Shown: positions 1-9,124, counted from the first letter of the stretch. The stretch is DNA of 37,491 nt from Lachnoclostridium sp. UBA1308 (GCA_002307215.1 DBTU01000032.1:35469-72959); one strand, 5' to 3'. Numbers and translations are program-made. Notes: a model not told the origin generated them from the sequence alone.

Positions 1-32
1 TTCCATATAGGAGCCGCTTTCGCTATGTTACA

Positions 33-443
33 TTATTCTTCTGAGCTGAATTCCTTCTGCTGTTTTATGACCTCATCGATTTTCTCGTCAACATCATCTT
101 TCTTCTTTGGAGTCTTTGTAAATTTGCTAATCAGATCAGGTACCATATCAAGAATCTTCATGACACTGTCCTGTTCTTTGATATTAACCAACTTTGATGT
201 ACCATTCTGTATCACAAGAACGGAACTGGGAGTTATTTTACCACCCATACCACCACCCGCATTATTTTTCTTATCTCCTACAAATGCTCCTGCCGCGACA
301 CCAAAGCTAACCTCTACCAATGGTAATATAATCGTACTTTCATCTACTTTCACAGCATCTCCAACCACCGTTTTTGTTGTTATAAAATTATCCATTCCTT
401 TAAATAAAGATTCGACCGTAGAATTAAAACTGTTATCCGCCAT
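33..443 (-). CDS. ytfJ: GerW/YtfJ-family sporulation protein
   Basis: A 136-residue protein of the YtfJ (GerW) family, which in Bacillus is made in the forespore and is needed for normal spore germination. The family core is visible: an N-terminal helix (about 1-25) with the 'VESLFKGMDNF' pattern, then a strand region ending in 'VSFGVAAGAF', a glycine-rich stretch 'NNAGGGMGGKITP' (about 60-72), and 'PSSVLVIQNG'. The C-terminus (about 110-136) is a charged Lys/Glu tail. No signal peptide or membrane segment is seen. A good AAAGGAGG site lies before the ATG, which begins one base after the stop codon of the DUF2953 gene, so the two are translationally coupled. The same pairing occurs in Bacillus (ytfI-ytfJ). 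The assignment is firm at family level; the biochemical role is not known from sequence. Confidence 0.9.
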   Translation of the reverse strand: MADNSFNSTVESLFKGMDNFITTKTVVGDAVKVDESTIILPLVEVSFGVAAGAFVGDKKNNAGGGMGGKITPSSVLVIQNGTSKLVNIKEQDSVMKILDMVPDLISKFTKTPKKKDDVDEKIDEVIKQQKEFSSEE

Positions 444-1499
444 TTATAACGCCTCCTTTAATATTTCGAAATTACTCCTTAATTTTTTGATACGTTTGTC
501 TAATATAAGCTTAATTACTATTATAAGTACTGTAGCTAATCTTATTCTTCCTTTTGCAAAATGCTCTCCTTCCAGACGTTTCTTCTCAAAGTCCGGAATG
601 ATCACAACCTTATCTCCATAAAAGCTATAAAGAATACTCAGAACCCCTAAGGCCTGTCCCGTACTGCAAGGATCCCCGGTGCCAAATACAATCCTTGATT
701 TCAGTTTTTTTGGAAGAACATGCTTTAGCAGTTTCTTAAAGCTGGCATACGTGATTTTGAACCCTTCCTTGTTATATTCATCTTTGATAAAATCAGTTAT
801 CAGATGGATTTTTTGCTTTATATTCGAAAATGTATCAAGCAATTTCTTTATTTTACTTTTTATCACCTCAAAAAAGGCTATTATCTTATTCTTAAAATTT
901 ATAACTTTTTCTATTACTTTTTTAAATATAGATTTTTTCTTTTCTTCTTTCTCCGCATTGTCGTATGTCTCTGTCGAAATCACTTTCACAGGAGTACTTT
1001 CCTTAACCGCACTACTTGCATTCGGAGTATCGTAGTTTCTTTCCTTCTTTTCATCTTTCACTATCTGCTGTTCTATTTCTACCTTCAGAGTTGATTCCTG
1101 TGATATCCTTGACTCATCTGTCTTGGGGAATTTATGATTAACTTTATGTTTTGACTTCGTTTTTACCATTTTTTTCTTATTAATTGCCGTATGCTTGTCT
1201 TTCTTGACCTTAGGTTCCTTAACCTCGGATTTCCTAGGCATCAGATTATCATACAATGTAATCCATAATACCCGTACTCTTATATGCAGCTTTCCTTCCA
1301 GATAAGTAACTCTCGCACCTAAGATATGAAGCAGCCAGGATATTCTTCCAACTGCAACAAAGGCTTGTCCATGCGACACTGTTGCACGGTATCTGACGGG
1401 TACAAGTAGTATGGTCAGAAGAATCAGTAAAAGCAATCCTATGAGAACCAGTAAAACTATCCCAATTATTTTTAATATCAGTAGGATGATATGAAGCAT
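444..1499 (-). CDS. DUF2953 membrane-anchored protein, YtfI-like
   Basis: About 351 residues. One long hydrophobic N-terminal segment (about residues 3-35, rich in Ile and Leu) anchors the protein in the membrane. Next comes a short conserved part with 'RVRVLWITLYDN', a low-complexity Lys/Glu/Ser region (about 95-215), and a C-terminal domain containing 'IVFGTGDPCSTGQALGVLSILY', the signature of DUF2953. Bacillus YtfI has the same domain and the same neighbour, YtfJ, which abuts this stop codon, so a sporulation role is inferred. The open frame extends upstream to a GTG at 1511. I prefer the ATG at 1499, preceded by GAGGG, although its spacing is short. The charged middle region is probably disordered and is much longer than in YtfI. 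Function unknown. Confidence 0.8.
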   Translation of the reverse strand: MLHIILLILKIIGIVLLVLIGLLLLILLTILLVPVRYRATVSHGQAFVAVGRISWLLHILGARVTYLEGKLHIRVRVLWITLYDNLMPRKSEVKEPKVKKDKHTAINKKKMVKTKSKHKVNHKFPKTDESRISQESTLKVEIEQQIVKDEKKERNYDTPNASSAVKESTPVKVISTETYDNAEKEEKKKSIFKKVIEKVINFKNKIIAFFEVIKSKIKKLLDTFSNIKQKIHLITDFIKDEYNKEGFKITYASFKKLLKHVLPKKLKSRIVFGTGDPCSTGQALGVLSILYSFYGDKVVIIPDFEKKRLEGEHFAKGRIRLATVLIIVIKLILDKRIKKLRSNFEILKEAL

Positions 1500-1584
1500 T
1501 GACCCTCGCACACCGCCTGTCTTAATAAGATAAGCCGATAACCCCGGCCATTCCTAATTTATTTTAAACTATATTCGTCAGCTT

Positions 1585-1893
1585 TTATGTAAAATAAGTT
1601 CTTACATTAAAGCTTCCTGTCTTTTTGTAAACCTCCATTACCATGCTCTGCACCATTTCAAGAGCTTCCGTTTTTCCTTTCGCCAATCCAACAATACATG
1701 TTTGCTTTTTTCTATAATGCGGATATAAAAGTTCATTCGCATCTAAAATATCGAACAGGTTATCAGGATGAGAAGCAAATGCGATACAGTAAATACCAAA
1801 GGTGACCTCACTATTGTTGATGGAGGTAACCAACTTATCCTTTTTCTTCTGAAGCTTATCACCACAATAAAGTTTTGATGTCCATAAAACCAT
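1585..1893 (-). CDS. Conserved small protein of unknown function
   Basis: A soluble protein of about 102 residues starting MVLWTSKLYCG. The frame is open from an ATG at 1905, but that start has AAAGGCGG only three bases away, whereas the ATG at 1893 follows GGGGG at five bases, so I use 1893. The visible pattern is a basic N-terminal part, a central 'VTFGIYCIAFASHPDNLFDI' block and a C-terminal helix with 'VGLAKGKTEALEMVQSMV'. No transmembrane segment, signal peptide or catalytic motif is evident. I recognise the pattern only as a small family common in Lachnospiraceae with no known function. It sits between two other unknown or sporulation genes on the same strand, 73 bases from DUF2953, so co-transcription is possible. 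Confidence 0.65.
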   Translation of the reverse strand: MVLWTSKLYCGDKLQKKKDKLVTSINNSEVTFGIYCIAFASHPDNLFDILDANELLYPHYRKKQTCIVGLAKGKTEALEMVQSMVMEVYKKTGSFNVRTYFT

Positions 1894-1974
1894 ACGAACC
1901 CCCATTTACCGCCTTTGAATTAGTGTTAACAACATATCGTTAGTATACCACAAATTACCATTCTTCATACAACT

Positions 1975-3393
1975 CTATTCTGCCATGATATCATTAATTA
2001 TCTCAATACAGGCTATCTTCTCGCAACTGTCAGTGCATCTTTCCAAACTATAAAGTACATAATCCATAACTTCCTTATGATCTTTGAAGAATATCGGAAT
2101 CTTATCAATGGTATTTGCCATTACGGCTCGGCTAATCATTCTGTCATGACCGGAAAACAAGTTCATCAGTTCATTCCCGAGCTTCGCAGCTTCCTTTGCT
2201 ATTCGTGCCTCATTTACGATGGTGGCTTCTGTCTTTTCATCAAAATCGATAAACAAGCTACTCGATAATAAGCCCTGGGTACGTTTTAACACATGGAGGT
2301 ATTTGTCAAGCATCAGACCTTCGATAAGAGTCTTATGGTTATGCTCCGCTTCATACAGTGCATTTTCCAACAAATCTGTGTCGTAGGTCAGTTCTTCCTG
2401 AACACCCTCTAAATCCGCAAAGATCTCCATGAATTCATCGGACAACTCTTGTTTATCGTTACGTATAAAAATTTCATTAATCGTGCTGATAATGATATCG
2501 GCCGCCTTATCCGCATTCTCTCTGATGCTTCCTGATAGCCCCGCATATGCAGTGCAAAGTAATAATGCATATACCTCATTAACAATTTCTTGAAGCTCGT
2601 AGTATACCTCGGTAGCTGTTTCCAGTGTAAGGGTCGCAGCATGAAGTGTGTTCGCAGCTTTCTCATATTCCTCCCTTGATATATTCTTGTAATCAAGATG
2701 TGCCAAATACTCCTTCTTTTCCCACAGTGTGGGATACAAGGTGTCCATCCCCTCTTCGAAGGTAAGCATGGCGGAGGTTCTAATCATGTACAGAAAGGTA
2801 TCAAGGGAAGATCCTTCCGCACCAAGGTAAGCACCAAGGCTTAAGCTTAACTGTTCCACATATTTCTGCTTTGTTATCCGTATTGGCAATTGACCTATTA
2901 TCTCTTTGATTTTTTGATTGATAACAAGATTATCCTGCGAATCGAAGATAAAACGCAGAATTTCCTTTGAAATCTCTTGATCATCAACTATTCCTGTTAC
3001 ATCTTTAAAACGATATTCTACCCGGTTCAGTACATATTCATAAATTTGAAAAATATCAGCGTAAGCCGTCAGTATATTCATCTGCTTCATGATTTTACTG
3101 CGGAGGGTGTCTATACAATAAATTGCCTTTTCACGGGCTTCCCCGCTCTGACTTTGAAGTATATTATCTTTGATAAAATAATTCATTTGATGGATTTCAT
3201 TAATCACATCTTTGTTCCAGATATCTTCATCATCATAAAACGCTTCATATAACGTAAAATAGTGCATTGCCAGCCGTACCTTAGCCAGCACCTCATAATC
3301 ATCCGCCAGATAATTAAAAAGCTGTGGAAGGTTTTCCTCCAGCTGTGTTTTACTTTGTATGCTTCTGCATATATTTTTTATCCTAGCTTCCAT
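1975..3393 (-). CDS. Conserved all-helical protein of unknown function
   Basis: A 472-residue cytoplasmic protein, acidic and almost entirely helix-forming by composition, with no signal peptide, membrane span or enzyme motif that I recognise. Repeating amphipathic helices (for example around residues 20-60, 95-130 and 255-330) suggest an alpha-solenoid or scaffold-like fold, but no TPR or HEAT consensus can be confirmed by eye. The ATG is preceded by AGGATGG. Downstream on the same strand is the 102-residue unknown gene. I cannot assign a function. The steady codon use and absence of internal stops over 1.4 kb make it a real gene. Confidence 0.7.
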   Translation of the reverse strand: MEARIKNICRSIQSKTQLEENLPQLFNYLADDYEVLAKVRLAMHYFTLYEAFYDDEDIWNKDVINEIHQMNYFIKDNILQSQSGEAREKAIYCIDTLRSKIMKQMNILTAYADIFQIYEYVLNRVEYRFKDVTGIVDDQEISKEILRFIFDSQDNLVINQKIKEIIGQLPIRITKQKYVEQLSLSLGAYLGAEGSSLDTFLYMIRTSAMLTFEEGMDTLYPTLWEKKEYLAHLDYKNISREEYEKAANTLHAATLTLETATEVYYELQEIVNEVYALLLCTAYAGLSGSIRENADKAADIIISTINEIFIRNDKQELSDEFMEIFADLEGVQEELTYDTDLLENALYEAEHNHKTLIEGLMLDKYLHVLKRTQGLLSSSLFIDFDEKTEATIVNEARIAKEAAKLGNELMNLFSGHDRMISRAVMANTIDKIPIFFKDHKEVMDYVLYSLERCTDSCEKIACIEIINDIMAE

Positions 3394-3540
3394 CTCATTA
3401 CCATCCTGTTAATAGATCTTTTGTCCTCGAATATACCTATATATTATATATCCGGACTATGCCCTTATTATAGCAAGAACTTTACGAATAAACCAGTAAT
3501 TTGGTATATTTTTTGGAAAATAAATATAAACATTTTATGA

Positions 3541-3576
3541 AATAAGAAAGTGCCTATTATTTAAGATAATAAGCAC
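3541..3576 (-). terminator. Rho-independent terminator after the rhomboid-like gene
   Basis: An 11-bp stem (3550-3560 with 3566-3576, one G-U pair) with a 5-base loop. On the minus strand the stem is followed by TTTCTTATTT. It lies about 90 bases beyond the stop codon of the gene ending at 3664, so it should end the corA/rhomboid-like transcript. Confidence 0.75.
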
Positions 3577-3663
3577 CTGGGAAATTCTATTAAACTATGA
3601 ATGTCTTAGCTAAATTGCACTCCGAACAATGGAATATTATATTAGAATCCAATCCGGCATTCC

Positions 3664-4533
3664 TTACGGTCTGTGAACATGCTCATGAGTGAACAAGTGA
3701 TCCATGCAGTATTCGTAATTTCCATCACATTTTGAACAAAATCGAAACTCCAATTGATCATCATCCTTTTCAGTTTTGCCGCATACCGCACATTTGTGCC
3801 TTGTAACGACACTTTTTCCCTGAAACTGTGTGACATTACTTTGACTTCCGGTTGTATGCATCTGTCTTCTGAAATCCGCCTTACGCTTGATCTCATTTGG
3901 TGAAATCTTGCGGTAATTCCTGGTCGCAAGGAAAAAGATGAAGAAGTTAGCCAATGAAACCAGCAGGGGTACGACCATAAAGTATTGCTTTTGTGTAATA
4001 ATGGTTACTATATTAAAAATATACATTGCTCCCTGGAACCAAGCCAGATATTTTGCCTTAATCGGTATGATAAAATAAAACAAGAACTGCATATTCGGGT
4101 ACATAGCTGCAAAAGCAAAGAATAAGGTACCACACACCGTTGTCAGACTTGAGCCAGCTATACTATATCCGGTAATAAAATATAAAATCAATGCAGCTAT
4201 TATGTTGAAAAATACACCGGAAAAGAAATAAAGATTAAAGCGAAAAGCTCCCCATGCATTTTCAAGCGAATTCCCAATCATATAGTAAAAATAAGTCATG
4301 ATAGCAAAAAATATTACATTCCCGACATTATCAACCGGAATTAGAAATGTGATGATACGCCATACTTGACCCTGCATCACTTTATCAAAATCCAGAACCA
4401 AATAATCATAATAGAGGGGACGCGCTAAGTAAGTCATAAATATCCCTAATACATTAAGTACAACAATATATCTCATCAGTCCTTTTATTGCATATCTTCC
4501 AAATGTTTTTTCAAGTTTGTTTAAGAATTTCAT
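3664..4533 (-). CDS. Rhomboid-fold membrane protein with zinc ribbon, probably non-proteolytic
   Basis: About 289 residues with six to seven hydrophobic segments (near 22-38, 60-87, 97-122, 127-146, 150-180 and 185-204) in a rhomboid-like arrangement, including the 'NSLENAWGAFRFNLYFFSG' region typical after helix 2. The protease motif GxSG expected at helix 4 is replaced by 'SLTTVCGTLFFA', with no serine at the nucleophile position, and no histidine is present in the last helix. So it looks like a pseudo-rhomboid. The cytoplasmic tail carries two CxxC pairs (C248/C251 and C266/C269) and then a Cys/His-rich end, a likely zinc ribbon. The frame opens at a GTG (4542), but the ATG at 4533 has a better-spaced AGGTG. 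It lies 28 bases after corA and probably shares its operon. Confidence 0.7.
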   Translation of the reverse strand: MKFLNKLEKTFGRYAIKGLMRYIVVLNVLGIFMTYLARPLYYDYLVLDFDKVMQGQVWRIITFLIPVDNVGNVIFFAIMTYFYYMIGNSLENAWGAFRFNLYFFSGVFFNIIAALILYFITGYSIAGSSLTTVCGTLFFAFAAMYPNMQFLFYFIIPIKAKYLAWFQGAMYIFNIVTIITQKQYFMVVPLLVSLANFFIFFLATRNYRKISPNEIKRKADFRRQMHTTGSQSNVTQFQGKSVVTRHKCAVCGKTEKDDDQLEFRFCSKCDGNYEYCMDHLFTHEHVHRP

Positions 4534-4561
4534 GTAACACACCTGTACCTTTCAAGCAAAA

Positions 4562-5497
4562 CTAAAAGACTTTCTTTTTACGGAAAATCAGTACGATAAT
4601 TGCTGCAATTATCAACGCAGTGGATACAATGATATAAAAGCCAACGGGACTATTCATCCCGGGTATAACTTTAAAATTCATACCATAGAAGCTTGCAATC
4701 ATTGTTGGAATGGACAGAACGATTGTAACCGCTGCCAGGAACTTCATAACATTATTTTGGTTGTTGGAGATAATCGATGCAAAGGTTCCCATAATTCCGG
4801 TCAAAATGCCGTTATAGATATTTGCCATCTCTATCGCCTGTTTATTCTCGATAATCAGATCCTCAAGTAAATCCTCATCCTCCGGATAATGCTTAATCGT
4901 CTCCAGTTTTAACATTTTTTCAAATACAACTTCATTGGAACGCAGGGAGGTTGTAAAGTATACAAGGCTTTTCTCTAGTTCCAATAAATCAATTAATTCA
5001 CGATTTTGAGTTGAAATATGCAGCTTACGTTCAATCTCTTCGCTTTTTCTGTCAATGCTTCGCAGATTCTGAAGAAAGGTTGAGGCATTCCGGTAAAGCA
5101 TCTGAAGAATGAAACGTGTCTTCTTAAAGGTATAAAAGTCCCTGACACGTCCGTCAGCAAAGCATTTTAAAACCGGGGTCTCCTCCAAGCATACGGTTAT
5201 GATTAACTCTTTCGCTACGATGATACCCAGAGGCATTGTAACATAGCGATCCTTGTCATTTCTCTTTTCAAGTGCCGGAATGTCAACTAAGATTAAGGTG
5301 TAGTTTTCTTCCACTTCAATACGTGCACGCTCTTCCTCATCAAGAGGAGCTCTCAGATGATCAATCTCAATTCCGGTTGCTTCTGCTATATCGAGTAATT
5401 CTGTAGCTGAGGGATTCGTCATGGCAATCCAGCTTCCCTCAATAATTTCGGTCATTCTTTGTAATGATCCATCAATTGTCTTAAAAATATCGATCAT
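4562..5497 (-). CDS. corA: CorA-family divalent cation (Mg2+) transporter
   Basis: About 311 residues. The soluble N-terminal part (1-245) has the alpha/beta and long-helix layout of CorA. Two C-terminal membrane helices follow, and the first ends in the family signature 'YGMNF' (the GMN motif, the selectivity filter of the pentameric channel). The second helix is followed by a basic tail 'FRKKKVF'. Length and domain order are normal for the family. The frame is open to an ATG at 5545, but AAAGGAGC sits seven bases before the ATG at 5497, and the extra residues look unlike CorA. The likely substrate is Mg2+, though other divalent ions cannot be excluded. The rhomboid-like gene follows closely on the same strand. 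I looked for an M-box riboswitch upstream and did not see one. Confidence 0.88.
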   Translation of the reverse strand: MIDIFKTIDGSLQRMTEIIEGSWIAMTNPSATELLDIAEATGIEIDHLRAPLDEEERARIEVEENYTLILVDIPALEKRNDKDRYVTMPLGIIVAKELIITVCLEETPVLKCFADGRVRDFYTFKKTRFILQMLYRNASTFLQNLRSIDRKSEEIERKLHISTQNRELIDLLELEKSLVYFTTSLRSNEVVFEKMLKLETIKHYPEDEDLLEDLIIENKQAIEMANIYNGILTGIMGTFASIISNNQNNVMKFLAAVTIVLSIPTMIASFYGMNFKVIPGMNSPVGFYIIVSTALIIAAIIVLIFRKKKVF

Positions 5498-5851
5498 AAA
5501 TGCTCCTTTCCGCTGCCAATATGTGCACATAGCACATCGGGACAATGGAAATTATTATGATCTACGGTCGGATATATCTCCGGGTAAGCATAATGAAATC
5601 ACTGTCCACTGCAGTACTTATTCTATTGTAATTACAACTTCGTTCCTTACTACTACCGGGTCCGGCATCCATCCTTACCACTTCCTTCTTTATCTGTTAT
5701 TTATTATTGGTATTTTTATACGATTTATTACATTCGCAGTAACGGATCAGCTATTTGAAATACAACCGAATGCGTCTGCCTTAATAATTCAAACTTATTA
5801 TAAGTTTTTATATTACCTTTGTCAAACAAAACAAATCTCAATTATGAGTTC
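5498..5851 (-). other. Intergenic region upstream of corA, no gene seen
   Basis: About 350 bases between corA and the terminator of the ABC exporter. A plus-strand open frame (5421-5879) crosses it but has no recognisable protein, starts inside corA and ends in the terminator, so I do not call it. The region should contain the corA promoter on the minus strand, but I find no convincing -35/-10 pair. A 10-bp palindrome (ATGTGCACAT, 5521-5530) sits about 25 bases before the corA start. Confidence 0.4.
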
Positions 5852-5900
5852 AAAACAGAGGCTGGCTTTAACTGATTAAATCAGTTGAGGCCAGCCTCTG
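5852..5900 (-). terminator. Strong terminator of the ABC exporter genes
   Basis: A near-perfect 21-bp stem (5856-5876 with 5880-5900, two G-U pairs) with a 3-base loop. The outer ten pairs are GC-rich (CAGAGGCTGG). Reading on the minus strand it is followed by TTTTGAACTC. It begins about 40 bases after the stop codon at 5942. Confidence 0.85.
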
Positions 5901-5941
5901 GTCTTTGATCTTGTGTTACAACTACAATGTTCTTTATTGAT

Positions 5942-8311
5942 CTATTCCTGAATCAGATTTTTCGGAGAAACCGATGATATCTTCCCTGAAATAATAATTG
6001 CAAAGAGAGAGGCAAAGCAGCTAATACATAATATCGGTACTAAGATATTGGCAGCGGAATATCTCGTCGTAAAATGCGATATTCCCATTCCGCTAAGCAG
6101 TAGGCTCATTAACCCGTCGTTCCATATGCAGTTACATATGAGCCCAACACCTCCTCCGATGAGTACTACGATAATAAATCGAATAATAAATTGTCCTCTT
6201 AGTTCCCAGGACGTAAATCCAACCGATTTATAAATCCCCATATTCCTTTTTTCCCGAAGGAAAAACTTTTGACAAATTATAAAGGATACGATTGCATCGA
6301 ATAAGATTGCAATAACATAGGTGATTGCGGTTATGGCAGCGACCGCGGTTAAAATATCGTGAAAGCCATCCTTGTTCTGTTGGTAAGCATCCACAATTTC
6401 TAAATTATACTTTTGATCCTTGTACTCCTCCTGCAGATATTTTACTATCTCCGCTGTTTTATTTCTGTCCTTAATTAAATAGGATGTACTGCTAACTTTA
6501 TATTTAGGATCCAACCGCTTCATTCCTGACAGCAATATGAAAAAGTTTTTGCCCGCATCCGATAAATATTGGTTCAGTCCTACAATCATATAATCCGCCT
6601 GTTTGTTCCCATATTTTAATGTAATGGTGTCTCCTATTCCTTTTCCGATATCCTTACTCATGATTTCTGTTATTATAATCTCGTTATCATATTTTGGTAT
6701 TCTGCCCTTCAGCGGTTTCTTAAGTATATCTGTACGATCTATAATATGTCCCTGATATTCCATATCATCCACTGTAATATATCGATTGCTCAAATGAAAT
6801 TCACTTACAATCGTATCCTGTTGGTTGATTTCTGTCTCAATGGAATCCAAAAGTGCTGTATCAGTATCTTTACTATAATAGATATCGATATCAGAACTAA
6901 TGTTACCAACGGAATTATCAACATTATCACTACGAGTCATCTGATTTAAGGAGGTTACAGACATAGTAAAAAATGCAAGAATTCCCATGATAAGAATTGT
7001 ACTTAAATACCTCTTGAAATTCCCTGCTATTTCTTTTAACACCATCTTGATGCTTAACGGAAGGGGGAGGTTTTTTGTGATAGAAAAATCTGCCCAATTT
7101 GAAAAGTATATCGGAGCACGACCGTTCGAAATGGCTCGAACCGGCGATACTTTCAAAATTCCTCCTGTCTTCAGATAGGTATAGAATGCGATAAGTAGAA
7201 GTAAAAAGCCCATTGCACCAATACTTTGTAATAATCTGGTATCTCTCCCGACCAGTAATCCGGTTACGGGAAGTAAGATTCTATTGACATATGGTATGGT
7301 AACAAAGGCCGATACAATACCAATGATTGTTCCTACCACACCGGCTGCTAAGTATTGCATCAAAAGAATGCTTCGTATCTGTACGGAGGTAAAGCCCTGT
7401 GATTTTAAAATACCAATTGTTATATAATCCATCTCTATTCCGGTACTCACGGTATGTCCGATAACGATTAAGATGATAACAAACAGTAGTACTGCAAAGG
7501 CACTTAAGATTCCACCAATGATTTTGGTAAATAGCAGTGTATAATTATTTGCTTCCTCCTTTGTTATGGTATAAATACTATTACTAACCAAACCGGTATT
7601 TACGTTTATGGACTTCTTAACCGCACTAAGAGATGACAACTTGCTCTTATCTACTGTGATATTAACTATAGAATTCGCATATAGCTTCTTCCCATCAGTT
7701 ATATCAATTAATGAAGCCATCTCCCCCTGATTAAGAAATATTTCTTTTATCCCCATGACTCCGGTACCGACGAAGGGTTCTTCAATAAATCGTGCGATTT
7801 TATAATTCTTTACACCCTCCGCGGTCTCAATCTGTATTTGATCTCCTATATTACAATGAATTGTATTATGAAAGCTGACCGGCAAGAAAACTTCCTCCCG
7901 TTTTGGTTGTAGCGAATCATCCTTGATAAATCCTGATAAATCCGTATTAAGCATCTGAAATGAATGTTGTTTGGGATTATACGCTGTCATATATATTGAG
8001 AAATCAACCGATTTGCCTTTTATCGAAACCTTTGAGCTAACCACGCTTTGCAGTATTTCCACCTCGGATATCCCATCGGTTGCTTTAATTCCCTGTATCA
8101 TATCCGACGACAGCTTATCCTCCGGAATAAAGCTCACAATATCTGCAATATGTGAAGCCTCGCAAGCATTCTTAAGTCTCCTGGCGGAACCTTCCGTAAC
8201 ACTGATAATTGTCGTTAAAGATAGAGCAATAATAAATACAAACAAGAAAATGCTAATAAAATTTCCCTTTTTACTTTTTAAATTGGATCTAAGGATTGTA
8301 AGAAGTGCCAT
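5942..8311 (-). CDS. ABC exporter permease with two FtsX domains
   Basis: A 789-residue membrane protein of the MacB/FtsX permease superfamily. It has an N-terminal helix (about 17-40), then a large extracytoplasmic domain, then three helices forming the first FtsX domain (about 262-290, 315-342, 357-380). After a cytoplasmic linker comes a helix (437-457), a second extracytoplasmic domain, and a second FtsX triplet (about 655-685, 705-727, 755-775). Both FtsX units keep the 'GILKSQGFTSVQIR' / 'GIYKSVGFTSWELR' motif that contacts the ATPase, which supports true duplication. The ATG lies three bases after the ATPase stop codon. With the two-component genes upstream, a role in export of, or resistance to, a peptide or lipid is inferred. 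The substrate is unknown. It is longer than, and lacks the ten-helix layout of, BceB. Confidence 0.87.
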   Translation of the reverse strand: MALLTILRSNLKSKKGNFISIFLFVFIIALSLTTIISVTEGSARRLKNACEASHIADIVSFIPEDKLSSDMIQGIKATDGISEVEILQSVVSSKVSIKGKSVDFSIYMTAYNPKQHSFQMLNTDLSGFIKDDSLQPKREEVFLPVSFHNTIHCNIGDQIQIETAEGVKNYKIARFIEEPFVGTGVMGIKEIFLNQGEMASLIDITDGKKLYANSIVNITVDKSKLSSLSAVKKSINVNTGLVSNSIYTITKEEANNYTLLFTKIIGGILSAFAVLLFVIILIVIGHTVSTGIEMDYITIGILKSQGFTSVQIRSILLMQYLAAGVVGTIIGIVSAFVTIPYVNRILLPVTGLLVGRDTRLLQSIGAMGFLLLLIAFYTYLKTGGILKVSPVRAISNGRAPIYFSNWADFSITKNLPLPLSIKMVLKEIAGNFKRYLSTILIMGILAFFTMSVTSLNQMTRSDNVDNSVGNISSDIDIYYSKDTDTALLDSIETEINQQDTIVSEFHLSNRYITVDDMEYQGHIIDRTDILKKPLKGRIPKYDNEIIITEIMSKDIGKGIGDTITLKYGNKQADYMIVGLNQYLSDAGKNFFILLSGMKRLDPKYKVSSTSYLIKDRNKTAEIVKYLQEEYKDQKYNLEIVDAYQQNKDGFHDILTAVAAITAITYVIAILFDAIVSFIICQKFFLREKRNMGIYKSVGFTSWELRGQFIIRFIIVVLIGGGVGLICNCIWNDGLMSLLLSGMGISHFTTRYSAANILVPILCISCFASLFAIIISGKISSVSPKNLIQE

Positions 8312-8314
8312 TTC

Positions 8315-9076
8315 CTACCACCCCCTTGCAGAAAGCCATGCTACAATCTGTCGTTCTGCATATGCCTCTTCATCTTTTTGGTAGTTGGGGAGACTCATCT
8401 CACCCACAATATTACCGTCCTCAATATAAATAATGCGATTTGCTCTGGCTGCAGCTTTGATGTCATGGGTAACCATCAATATACTTTGACCCTCTTCATT
8501 CCTACAAGTAAGCAGATCAAGAATTTCAAGGCCTATTTTTTTATTGAGAGCTCCGGTTGGTTCATCGGCAAATAATAATACCGGCTGATTAATTAATGCC
8601 CTTGCGATACAGGCTCTTTGCTGTTCTCCTCCCGATATCTGAGTTGGAAGCCTTTTCTTCAGATCAGTGATTCCAACTGATTCCAGTAATTGTTCTCCTC
8701 GCTGATTAACCTCCTTGACGGATACACCCTTAATAAGGTATCCCGGAACCGTAACATTCTCATAGACAGAAAGGTTAGATACCAGATGCATCTGTTGAAA
8801 AATGAATCCAAAATCCTTTCTCCTAAGATAGGTAAGCTTTTTCTCCTTCATGCCGGTGATCTGTTTCTCCCGGTATAACACCTGTCCTGAGGTGACTGTA
8901 TCCATCCCACTTATCGAATACAAAAGTGTAGACTTTCCGGAACCGGAGCTTCCCATAATCACGGTAAAATCGCCTTCATAAATCTCTAAATTAATATGAT
9001 TTAATACATGATTCTGCAAGCCGTTGGCAGCAAAGCTTTTGCACAAATCATTTGCTTTCAGTAAAATATTCTTCAT
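8315..9076 (-). CDS. ABC exporter ATP-binding protein (LolD/MacB type)
   Basis: About 253 residues with a complete ATPase core: Walker A 'GSSGSGKST' (about 42-50), Q-loop 'FIFQQMHLVSNLSVYENV', signature 'ISGGEQQR', Walker B 'LLFADEPTGAL', and switch histidine in 'MVTHD'. The 'N-L-S-V-x-E-N-V' and 'SGGEQQRxxIARAL' patterns are those of the LolD/MacB/BceA group, which pairs with FtsX-type permeases such as the next gene. The frame opens at an ATG (9085) directly touching GAAGG. The ATG at 9076 is nine bases from that site and is the more likely start. It powers the partner permease at the inner face of the membrane. Firm as an ABC ATPase; the exported compound is unknown. Confidence 0.9.
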   Translation of the reverse strand: MKNILLKANDLCKSFAANGLQNHVLNHINLEIYEGDFTVIMGSSGSGKSTLLYSISGMDTVTSGQVLYREKQITGMKEKKLTYLRRKDFGFIFQQMHLVSNLSVYENVTVPGYLIKGVSVKEVNQRGEQLLESVGITDLKKRLPTQISGGEQQRACIARALINQPVLLFADEPTGALNKKIGLEILDLLTCRNEEGQSILMVTHDIKAAARANRIIYIEDGNIVGEMSLPNYQKDEEAYAERQIVAWLSARGW

Positions 9077-9095
9077 CCCATTCATCCTTCTGATA

Positions 9096-9124
9096 CTGAT
9101 AACAGCCTAATATCCGGCTGTCAG
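9096..9124 (-). promoter_or_regulatory. Leader hairpin upstream of the ABC exporter
   Basis: A small inverted repeat: ACAGCC (9102-9107) with GGCTGT (9116-9121), extended by three outer pairs across a 3-base bulge. It lies just ahead of the GAAGG ribosome binding site of the ATPase gene. It could influence translation, or could be chance. Confidence 0.3.

Noticed and set aside
3642..3929. An alternative-frame ORF overlapping the end of the rhomboid-like gene
   Set aside because: It lies in another frame of a well-supported gene and its translation has no coherent protein features.
5498..5851. A Mg2+-sensing M-box riboswitch ahead of corA
   Set aside because: The conserved M-box core sequences were not found on the minus strand of this region.
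5421..5879. A plus-strand open frame of 152 codons across the corA upstream region
   Set aside because: It starts inside corA, ends in the ABC-exporter terminator stem, has no ribosome binding site that I can see and no recognisable protein.
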